This document shows positions 1 to 5,323 of a stretch of 6,377 nucleotides of DNA, piece by piece. The notes below the pieces were generated by a model. The model made no database searches and was not told the origin of the DNA. It saw only the letters and a list, made by a program, of their open reading frames with translations. Both the position numbers and the translations under genes were made by a program. The stretch lies in the NCBI GenBank assembly GCA_947088195.1, contig CAMUFS010000184.1, positions 1 to 6,377 of the forward strand, read 5' to 3'. Origin of the DNA: an uncultured Clostridia bacterium (GTDB lineage Bacteria; Bacillota; Clostridia; Lachnospirales; Lachnospiraceae). Position 1 is the stretch's first letter; each line of letters starts with the position of its first letter.

Positions 1-766
1 CCCATGCCCGAAAGCCAAGATTTACACTACTATCACCAAGGCTATCCACAAACACGGTAATATCCTTTTCTTCCAAAATCTTTTCGCGCTCCAAAAGAAT
101 CTGATACAATAACTCCTTTGCCTTCTTTAAATCTGCATTATAAGAAATACCCACAGTCAAATCCAATCTTCTTGTCTCCAATGCACTGACATTAGTAAGG
201 CTGGTATTGGCAAGTGATCCATTGGGTATCACAATTCTGCGGTTATCCGGCGTGACAAGATGTGTATAAAACAGATCAATGTTCTCCACGGTTCCTCCAT
301 TGCCTTTGCCATCTTCCACAATATAATCTCCAACCTTAAAAGGCTTTAACATTAAAATTAGCACCCCGCCTGCAAAATTAGACAAACTGCCCTGCAAGGC
401 CATGCCAATGGCAAGCCCCGCAGAACCAAGAACGGCGAGAAATGAAGTGGTGGGAATCCCTACCTGATCAGCAATAATCATAATTAACACAGAATACAAT
501 GCCACACGCAGCAAGGAATTTAAAAACCCTCTAAGACTTGCATCTGTCCCTGCTTTATCAAAGGAACGATTTAAAAATTTCAAGATAAATCGTATTAATT
601 TTCTTCCCACTACAAGAAGAATCAAAGCAAACACAATATTGAGCAAAAAGCTCAATGCCCCCGGCATCATCTCCTCCAAAAGCTGCTGAAGCCTTCCCTC
701 CGAAGCCGCGGTGGTAATATTTCTTACATTTTCTTCTATATTATCTATAATTCCTGTATCTTGCAT
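1..766 (-). CDS. mscS: MscS-family small-conductance mechanosensitive channel (C-terminus cut by window edge)
   Basis: This gene encodes an inner-membrane channel that opens under membrane tension and lets solutes out during hypo-osmotic shock. The 255 visible codons read without a stop to the left edge. A soluble N-terminus (1-35) is followed by a first membrane helix (about 37-57) and a second (about 80-98). The third, pore-lining helix (about 107-138) carries the Gly/Ala-rich pattern AVLGSAGLAIGMALQGSLSN typical of MscS. The beta domain follows (about 142-190), with FKVGDYI, GTVENI and the family motif VIPNGSL, and then the start of the alpha/beta cytoplasmic domain. The last visible residues (SLGDSSVNLGFRAW) match the stretch where MscS proteins have only some 20-40 residues left, so little is missing. 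The ATG at 766-764 has AAGAGGA 7 nt upstream. The start lies 22 nt after the glgB stop, which suggests co-transcription. The family call is secure; the exact paralogue and substrate preference are not visible. Confidence 0.93.
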   Translation of the reverse strand, partial: MQDTGIIDNIEENVRNITTAASEGRLQQLLEEMMPGALSFLLNIVFALILLVVGRKLIRFILKFLNRSFDKAGTDASLRGFLNSLLRVALYSVLIMIIADQVGIPTTSFLAVLGSAGLAIGMALQGSLSNFAGGVLILMLKPFKVGDYIVEDGKGNGGTVENIDLFYTHLVTPDNRRIVIPNGSLANTSLTNVSALETRRLDLTVGISYNADLKKAKELLYQILLEREKILEEKDITVFVDSLGDSSVNLGFRAW

Positions 767-788
767 ATAAATATCCTCTTTTGCTTAT

Positions 789-3185
789 TTATTTTGTCTT
801 TCTTTTTTTATCTGTGGTCTTTTTCCCAGATGCCTTTTTAGCCGCAGGTTTTTTCTCCTCTGGAAGCACTGTCTCAGCCATCATCTCTTGACGTATCTTC
901 TCTACCTGCGCCTTTCCGGTATGAGAGCTCTTCTCCGAAGCTGAAGCCTTGGACTTTGCAGCCTTATTTCCCTTCTGCTCTTCCTCTATAGGAATATATT
1001 GGAAAACTGCCATTCCCATAGACGGTACTTTAATGGTAATAGAATCCTCCCTGCCATCACACTCATCCTTCTTTGACTGTTTCAGGCGAGGATTTACCTC
1101 TCCGTCGCCACCATATGCCTTATGATTGCTATTAAAGATCTCCTTGTACTTCCCACGGAAAGGCACACCAATCTTATGATTTTCATATACCAGAGGTGTA
1201 AAATTACATACCACCAGCAGAGTATCCTCTTTCTTTGCAGATTTCCGAAGATAAATCAAAATATTCTCATTTGCAGAGATACAGTTAATCCACTCAAAAC
1301 CCTCTGGTTCAAAATCTGCCTCATACAAAGCCGGGCTTGTCAGATAGAGACGATTCAATGCCTTCATATATTCCTTCATCTGATTGTGCAATTCCTCTGA
1401 AAGCAGATCCCACTCAATCTCTTTTTCCTCAGACCATTCTGAGATCTGAGCAATATCCTGCCCCATAAACAAAAGCTTCTTTCCCGGATGTGTCATCATC
1501 CATCCATATAAAACTCGCAGATTCGCCGCCTTTTCCTCTAATGTAGCCCCCGGCATCTTTCCAATCAAAGAGCCTTTCTCATGCACCACCTCATCATGGG
1601 ACAATGACAACATAAATTTCTCACTGTAAGCATAGATCATGCTAAATGTCAAAAGATTATAATGATGACTTCTAAAATATGGATCATAGCGCATATACTC
1701 CAGCGTATCATTCATCCATCCCATATTCCATTTATACTGAAAGCCGAGTCCATCCTCTTCCACATTCCCTGTAATCTTAGGCCATGCTGTGGACTCCTCC
1801 GCAATCAGCATCACACCCTTTTCCTTTTTCTGGAAAATAGAATTAAGATGCTTTAAAAACTCCACTGCATCCAGATTTTCCTTGCCCCCATAGATATTCG
1901 GAATCCATTCCCCATCGTTCTTGCCGTAATCCAGATATAACATAGAAGCAACTGCATCCATACGAATGCCATCCACATGATATTTTTCTGCCCAAAACAG
2001 AGCATTTGCAATTAAAAAGTTAGACACCTCAGGACGTTTATAATTATAAATTAATGTACCCCAATGTGGATGACTTCCCTGTCTGGGATCTCTATGTTCA
2101 TACAAGCACGTTCCGTCAAAGCATGCCAGTCCAAATGCATCGCGCGGAAAATGAGCTGGAACCCAATCAAGAATCACACCTATCTCGCGCTGATGCAGAT
2201 AATTGATAAAATACATAAAGTCTTCTGGCGTTCCATAACGACTGGTAGGAGCATAATAGCCTGTCACCTGATATCCCCACGAAGCATCAAAAGGATGCTC
2301 CATCACTGGCATTAACTCAATGTGTGTATATCCCATTTCTTTTATATAATCAGCGATCATTGGTGCAAGCTCACGATAATTATAAAATTCTCTGCCATCC
2401 TCTGGCTTTTTAAAAGAACCCAGATGCATCTCATAGACAAGAACTGGCTGCTTGTCATAATCCACACCCTTGCGCTTCTTAAGCCAGGCCTCATCATTCC
2501 ATGAAAAATTCCTTAAATCACAGACAACGGAGGCTGTATCTGGTCGAAGCTGCGCATAATTGGCATAAGGATCTGCCTTTAACATAGGGAGTCCTTCTCT
2601 TGTCTTAATTTCATACTTATAGATCTCATCTGTTTTTAGCCCCGGAATAAAAAGCTCAAAGACACCGGAATCTCCCAGTCTCTGCATAGGATGGCGCCTG
2701 CCGTCCCAGCTATTAAAATCACCAACTACACTCACACGCATCGCCATAGGCGCCCAGACTGCAAACAGCACACCCTCCACATCATGGATGGTCATCGGAT
2801 GTGCGCCAAGCTTTTCATATACATTATATAAAATGCCTGCATTAAATTTCTTTAATTCTTCCTCTGTGAAAACCGAGTCAAAAGCATACGGATCTGCAAA
2901 ACTCTGCTCTTCTCCCTCCTCATAGGTAATCCGATACTGATATGCTGGAATCCTCTTGCCGGGCAACAGCGCAGCATAAAATCCAGTTTCATCAGCAAGC
3001 TCCATCTCATAGCATTTGTTTCCTGCTACTACCTCCACCTTCACCGCACCCGGAAAAAATCCTTGAATTAAAATTCCTTCCTCCACCTTATGCGGTCCTA
3101 ATATGGTTCGTGGCATATCTTCCTCCGAATAAACCAAGGTCTCAATCGCAGGCCAATCCATCAAATGATACAATATCTCGTTCAT
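789..3185 (-). CDS. glgB: 1,4-alpha-glucan branching enzyme (GH13) with lysine-rich C-terminal tail
   Basis: This cytoplasmic enzyme cuts alpha-1,4 glucan chains and rejoins them as alpha-1,6 branches during glycogen synthesis. Numbered from the ATG at 3185 the protein has 798 residues. An N-terminal beta domain (about 25-115) is followed by a CBM48 module (about 120-225, VVGDFNSWDGRRHPM), the GH13 barrel (about 245-620) and a C-terminal beta domain (to about 733). The nucleophile is D410 in DGIRMD, the acid/base E463 in IAEEST, and the transition-state aspartate D531 in LSHDEVVH. Branching-enzyme signatures such as YEMHLGSF, ASWGYQVTGYYAP, DWVPAHFP and FDGTCLYEH are intact. Residues from about 735 to 798 form an extra low-complexity tail with about 17 lysines, ending KKPAAKKASGKKTTDKKRKTK-like, which branching enzymes usually lack. 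An in-frame start at 3254 is possible, but it would add 23 residues unlike the family and lacks the GAGGAG site used by the 3185 start. No other glycogen gene is visible. The gene lies between a capA-like gene and mscS. Confidence 0.96.
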   Translation of the reverse strand: MNEILYHLMDWPAIETLVYSEEDMPRTILGPHKVEEGILIQGFFPGAVKVEVVAGNKCYEMELADETGFYAALLPGKRIPAYQYRITYEEGEEQSFADPYAFDSVFTEEELKKFNAGILYNVYEKLGAHPMTIHDVEGVLFAVWAPMAMRVSVVGDFNSWDGRRHPMQRLGDSGVFELFIPGLKTDEIYKYEIKTREGLPMLKADPYANYAQLRPDTASVVCDLRNFSWNDEAWLKKRKGVDYDKQPVLVYEMHLGSFKKPEDGREFYNYRELAPMIADYIKEMGYTHIELMPVMEHPFDASWGYQVTGYYAPTSRYGTPEDFMYFINYLHQREIGVILDWVPAHFPRDAFGLACFDGTCLYEHRDPRQGSHPHWGTLIYNYKRPEVSNFLIANALFWAEKYHVDGIRMDAVASMLYLDYGKNDGEWIPNIYGGKENLDAVEFLKHLNSIFQKKEKGVMLIAEESTAWPKITGNVEEDGLGFQYKWNMGWMNDTLEYMRYDPYFRSHHYNLLTFSMIYAYSEKFMLSLSHDEVVHEKGSLIGKMPGATLEEKAANLRVLYGWMMTHPGKKLLFMGQDIAQISEWSEEKEIEWDLLSEELHNQMKEYMKALNRLYLTSPALYEADFEPEGFEWINCISANENILIYLRKSAKKEDTLLVVCNFTPLVYENHKIGVPFRGKYKEIFNSNHKAYGGDGEVNPRLKQSKKDECDGREDSITIKVPSMGMAVFQYIPIEEEQKGNKAAKSKASASEKSSHTGKAQVEKIRQEMMAETVLPEEKKPAAKKASGKKTTDKKRKTK

Positions 3186-3189
3186 ACTT

Positions 3190-3195
3190 CTCCTC
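3190..3195 (-). promoter_or_regulatory. Shine-Dalgarno site that fixes the glgB start
   Basis: GAGGAG on the minus strand ends 4 nt before the ATG at 3185-3183. The nearest upstream in-frame ATG (3197-3195) overlaps this site and has no purine-rich sequence ahead of it, so translation most likely begins at MNEILYHLMDW. The 4-nt spacing is slightly short. Confidence 0.7.
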
Positions 3196-3223
3196 ATTTC
3201 TGCGCGGCTTTTTTCTTTCGTCA

Positions 3224-3252
3224 GGCTTGCGGATGCCGCACGGACACAAGCC
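3224..3252 (-). other. Small hairpin between the capA-like gene and glgB
   Basis: In the 84-nt gap the sequence TGCGG-atg-CCGCA (3228-3240) is a perfect 5-bp stem with a 3-nt loop. GGCTTG (3224-3229) can instead pair with CAAGCC (3247-3252) around it; the two stems share two bases. No T-run follows on the minus strand, so this is not a standard intrinsic terminator. It could stabilise a transcript end or mean nothing. Confidence 0.3.
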
Positions 3253-3269
3253 AAATCCTTCCATTCCCC

Positions 3270-4526
3270 TTACGGTTCATTAACAGGCTTATTATCTTGA
3301 GTATAACATATCCTTCCATCTTCATCAATGCTTATCCCAAAAGAAATCTTCTCCATATACTGAAAAAAATCCTTTCTTTTTTCCTGCTCCAACTCCTTCA
3401 CTGGAAATGCCGAGGCATTAAATGGCACAAGCGCTGCCTCTGTCTCCCCCTCCTCGTCCCATGACAAGCATATCATCGCTCCTATTCCCGTTCTCGGTGT
3501 AAAAATATAATTTCCAAGGCTGTAGGCGATGGGTTTGCCCTTATAGTACTCAATTCCCTGCATAACATGTGGATGCGATCCTATTACTGCATCTGCCCCA
3601 GCATCAATATACTGGCGCGCCATAGTCTTTTGATATTCCTCCGGGAAATCATTTCTCTCCACACCCCAATGCACATAGACAATCAACACATCACAAAGCT
3701 CTTTTCCCTTCTCAATCTCCCTTATCAGAGCCGTTGGATCATATGTGGTCAACATACCCGGCGTGTCATATCCCGCATTCCATTCCGTCACTGGTATCAC
3801 GCGTGACGCCGCCAAAAATCCAAAACGGATACCATTCTTCTCTATAATCTCAAGCTTCTTCGCCCGCTCATAATTCTTTCCTGCTCCCACATACAGAACA
3901 CCAGCACCATCCAATGCATCAAAAGAATCCAAGAGCGCATCCCTTCCATAGTCCAATGCATGATTGTTCGCCAATGTCACAATATCAACGCCCAGATCCG
4001 TAAAAATGCTGACATAGCGCGGTGCTATCTCATAAGTATACTGTTTATCTTCCATAGGCTCCCCGCGCTCACTAAGCGCAAACTCTTGATTCACCATCAT
4101 AATATCCGCCGATAACATCTGCTCTCTCAATGTATTAGAGACAATACTGTCAATTCCAGAATTATCATAATACCCTGCAATATAATCCTGTATACAGACA
4201 TCCCCAGCAAATAAAATTTGTGTTTGCGTCTTCTTTTGTAGCTCACTCTCCGATTCTTTCTCCTTTGTATCTAACTCTAAAAATACCTCTGGCACAGATT
4301 CCTTCTCCTCGATCGTAGAAGTATTTTCCTCCAAAAAAGATGTCTCCTCAGATACCAAAAGAGATGTCTCTTCAGGTATAACGGCTATCTCTGTCTGTGC
4401 TAGGGTGTTCTGATTTACTTCAGCGCTTTTGTTCACAGGGCTAATTTCATGCAATACCATCAAAAACAAAACAATCATCAAAACTCCAAAAGACATAGCA
4501 CACACAGCAGACATAATATTCTTCAT
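3270..4526 (-). CDS. CapA/PgsA-like membrane-anchored protein (PGA_cap metallophosphoesterase fold)
   Basis: The 418-residue protein belongs to the CapA family (PGA_cap), known from poly-gamma-glutamate capsule synthesis in Bacillus but widespread in clostridia that make no such capsule. Residues 4-26 form one hydrophobic helix with a lysine before it and no lipobox, so I expect a signal anchor with the rest outside the cell. Residues about 35-100 are a Glu/Ser/Thr-rich linker. The catalytic-fold motifs follow in order: LFAGDV (105-110, D109), NQEF (146-149), LANNHALDYG (185-194, N188 and H189), YVHWGVE (284-290) and GSHPHV (316-321). These are the metal-binding positions of the calcineurin-like fold and all are intact. 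The ATG at 4526 has AGGAGG 13 nt upstream, a long spacing; GGAAG at 6 nt may serve instead. No capB, capC or pgsE partner is visible, so a polyglutamate role cannot be inferred. It is the first gene of the possible capA-glgB-mscS transcript. Confidence 0.88.
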   Translation of the reverse strand: MKNIMSAVCAMSFGVLMIVLFLMVLHEISPVNKSAEVNQNTLAQTEIAVIPEETSLLVSEETSFLEENTSTIEEKESVPEVFLELDTKEKESESELQKKTQTQILFAGDVCIQDYIAGYYDNSGIDSIVSNTLREQMLSADIMMVNQEFALSERGEPMEDKQYTYEIAPRYVSIFTDLGVDIVTLANNHALDYGRDALLDSFDALDGAGVLYVGAGKNYERAKKLEIIEKNGIRFGFLAASRVIPVTEWNAGYDTPGMLTTYDPTALIREIEKGKELCDVLIVYVHWGVERNDFPEEYQKTMARQYIDAGADAVIGSHPHVMQGIEYYKGKPIAYSLGNYIFTPRTGIGAMICLSWDEEGETEAALVPFNASAFPVKELEQEKRKDFFQYMEKISFGISIDEDGRICYTQDNKPVNEP

Positions 4527-4573
4527 CTCTAACTTCCAGCCTCCTGAAAAAAATAATCTGATATAAATACACC

Positions 4574-4602
4574 TTTACAATCTTTCTAAAAATTAATAAA
4601 AT
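4574..4602 (+). promoter_or_regulatory. Candidate promoter of structured RNA copy A
   Basis: TTTACA (4574-4579) and TAAAAT (4597-4602) are separated by 17 nt, a good sigma-A-type arrangement, and point away from the capA-like gene. The predicted start is about 4609. TTTACAAT and the 11-mer AAAATATATTT (4598-4608) recur upstream of copy B, although the distance between them differs by 6 nt, so the -10 used may not be the same in both copies. Confidence 0.5.
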
Positions 4603-4629
4603 ATATTTTATCATGTTCGGGAATGGTCC

Positions 4630-4799
4630 GCACAGAGAACTCTCTATCATCCTTCGTCACCGCGCTCTCGCTTAGTGAAAAACGTAGCGGACGCTAAACT
4701 CGTGAGAAACCTCGTTGAAACGTACCGCATAATTCGCAAGCTCATTATGCGCCGACGTTTTTCAATAGGTTCCGCAGGACAATAGAGAGTTCTCTGTGC
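4630..4799 (+). repeat. Terminal inverted repeat (basal stem) of copy A
   Basis: GCACAGAGAACTCTCTAT at 4630-4647 is the exact reverse complement of 4782-4799 (18 of 18). Flanking bases GGTCC on the left and TGCTTTYTTGA on the right are shared with copy B, so the arms occupy the same place in both copies although their sequence differs. Confidence 0.9.
4717..4748 (+). repeat. Extra hairpin segment present only in copy A
   Basis: These 32 nt replace the 2 nt (AA on the minus strand, 5064-5065) found in copy B. The segment contributes most of a perfect 7-bp stem, GCATAAT (4727-4733) with ATTATGC (4744-4750), around a 10-nt loop. This looks like an optional stem of a structured RNA, inserted into or lost from one copy. 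Confidence 0.75.
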
Positions 4800-4812
4800 T
4801 GCTTTCTTGATT

Positions 4813-4999
4813 GTGCTAGAGCATGTCTTGAAAATGCTTTCTGCCAGATATGCATCACAATCTGTGGGAGATTTGTGCCAAACAAAAGGCACATAATGAG
4901 GTATGTTACCTGAATTTGACACAAATATCACAGCTCTTATGATTTAACCTTCCAAGCAACGAAAGAACATACTTCCTAATACATAACTATCTGAAATAC
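4813..4999. other. Spacer between convergent RNA copies, with small palindromes
   Basis: I see no convincing gene here. Small inverted repeats include CACAATCT with AGATTTGTG (4856-4863 and 4869-4877, one bulged base), TGTGCC with GGCACA (4874-4879 and 4888-4893) and AGGTA-tgt-TACCT (4899-4911). A 20-codon ATG frame at 4834 has no ribosome binding site. The palindromes may be operator-like or simply chance in A/T-rich DNA. Confidence 0.4.
4916..4943 (+). promoter_or_regulatory. Near-consensus promoter in the spacer, reading into the back of copy B
   Basis: TTGACA (4916-4921) and TATGAT (4938-4943) are 16 nt apart, with the palindrome AGGTA-tgt-TACCT ending just upstream at 4911. Transcription would start near 4950 and run antisense through copy B. 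No open reading frame follows. The match is strong in sequence but isolated, so function is uncertain. Confidence 0.35.
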
Positions 5000-5173
5000 T
5001 CAAAAAAGCAGCATGGCCAGTTCTGCTAGTATCCTCAAGGAACCTATTGAAAAACGTTGGCGCTTAACGAGGTTTCTCACGAGTTTAGCGTCCATTACGT
5101 TTTTCACTAAGCGGGAGCGCGGTGACGGAGGATACTAGCAGAGCTGGCTATGCGGACCTCTCTCAAAAATGAT
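5000..5173 (-). ncRNA. Structured small RNA gene, copy B (unnamed family)
   Basis: About 170 nt run from a predicted start near 5173 to a run of six T (5007-5002 on the minus strand). The ends form a 26-bp stem, 5128-5153 with 5011-5036, with 24 Watson-Crick pairs and two differences that are G-U pairs in RNA. Then come an asymmetric internal loop (16 nt against about 6 nt) and an inner stem, 5097-5111 with 5043-5057. The apical stem pairs GGACGCTAAAC with GTTAAGCGCC (9 pairs, one bulge, one mismatch), capped by GTGAG-AAAC-CTCGT. The core sequence is nearly that of copy A, but the basal arms are largely different. The T-run lies 3 nt after the stem, which would serve as an intrinsic terminator. 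The length difference from copy A (30 nt) is explained by the extra hairpin of A. Confidence 0.57.
5011..5153 (-). repeat. Terminal inverted repeat (basal stem) of copy B
   Basis: Positions 5011-5036 and 5128-5153 are inverted repeats over 26 bp. The inner 14 (CTGCTAGTATCCTC, 5023-5036) match perfectly, and the outer 12 have two differences, both keeping G-U pairing. Wobble-compatible differences are what RNA-level constraint would leave. Confidence 0.9.
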
Positions 5174-5179
5174 AAACCA

Positions 5180-5207
5180 AATATATTTTCCATCCCAAAA
5201 TTGTAAA
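5180..5207 (-). promoter_or_regulatory. Candidate promoter of structured RNA copy B
   Basis: On the minus strand TTTACA (5207-5202) is followed after 16 nt by TATATT (5185-5180), which places the start near 5173. The TTTACAAT, AAAATATATTT, TATCAT and GGTCCGCA blocks recur in the same order upstream of copy A, so the upstream region belongs to the duplicated unit. Confidence 0.5.
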
Positions 5208-5281
5208 GCAGTACATTAAGTATAACACGAACTCAAAAAGGAAACAAGAAAATGCCACGTTTCTTTTAAATACTCCTATAC

Positions 5282-5317
5282 AAAAAATCCGCATAGCCCT
5301 TTACTTTCTATGCGGAT
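5282..5317 (-). terminator. Rho-independent terminator of the ABC exporter gene
   Basis: On the minus strand ATCCGCATAG (5317-5308) pairs perfectly over 10 bp with CTATGCGGAT (5296-5287) around an 11-nt loop. It is followed at once by a run of T, from 5286 to 5282 plus the last stem base. It begins 6 nt after the ABC gene's stop codon and should insulate copy B's promoter from the exporter. Confidence 0.93.
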
Positions 5318-5323
5318 CTCCTT

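Larger units (their letters stand above)
4609..4812 (+). ncRNA. Structured small RNA gene, copy A (unnamed family)
   Basis: About 200 nt run from the predicted start to a T-rich tract (TTTCTTGATT, 4803-4812). The ends pair perfectly: GCACAGAGAACTCTCTAT (4630-4647) with 4782-4799. An inner stem joins 4671-4685 to 4755-4769 (15 pairs, one mismatch, one G-T), including GAAAAACGT/ACGTTTTTC. Between the two stems is an asymmetric internal loop, with a longer 5' side carrying CGTCACCGCGCTC. The apical part holds GGACGCTAAAC, a GTGAG-AAAC-CTCGT hairpin and an extra hairpin at 4727-4750. The core matches copy B on the opposite strand at 59 of 62 positions (4655-4716) and 24 of 25 (4749-4773). The long hairpin with an internal loop recalls 6S RNA in outline only; I recognise no known family sequence. 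A MITE-like repeat is the alternative. Confidence 0.55.
4655..5127. repeat. Inverted duplicate cores of the two RNA copies
   Basis: The block 4655-4716 recurs inverted at 5066-5127 (59 of 62 identical), and 4749-4773 recurs at 5039-5063 (24 of 25). Because the copies face each other, the RNAs have the same sense sequence, but read-through from either would produce antisense to the other. Recombination between the copies would invert the middle segment. Confidence 0.92.

Noticed and set aside
3186..3254. N-terminal extension of GlgB starting at 3254
   Set aside because: The 23 extra residues do not resemble the family, and the well-placed GAGGAG serves the ATG at 3185.
1122..3464. Plus-strand frames of 60-113 codons opposite glgB and the capA-like gene
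   Set aside because: They are antisense shadows of strongly supported genes, have no family resemblance and no ribosome binding sites.
4447..4931. Minus-strand frames of 67 and 94 codons in the intergenic region
   Set aside because: They overlap the capA-like start and run through structured RNA copy A. They lack good ribosome binding sites, and their peptides merely reflect the inverted repeats.
4609..5173. Retron non-coding RNA, whose ends also pair as a1/a2 repeats
   Set aside because: No reverse transcriptase gene lies in the window, and the two copies lack a recognisable msr/msd layout with a branching guanosine that I could identify.
4609..5173. CRISPR array
   Set aside because: There are only two units, inverted rather than direct, much longer than CRISPR repeats, and without regular spacers or cas genes.
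4609..5173. Known MITE or insertion-sequence remnant
   Set aside because: No transposase fragment or clear target-site duplication is visible, and the terminal arms differ between the copies. Kept only as an alternative explanation.
5224..5266. Second hairpin after the exporter terminator (GAAAC/GTTTC with a T-run)
   Set aside because: The stem is only 5 bp with a long loop. The terminator at 5282-5317 is far stronger and sufficient.
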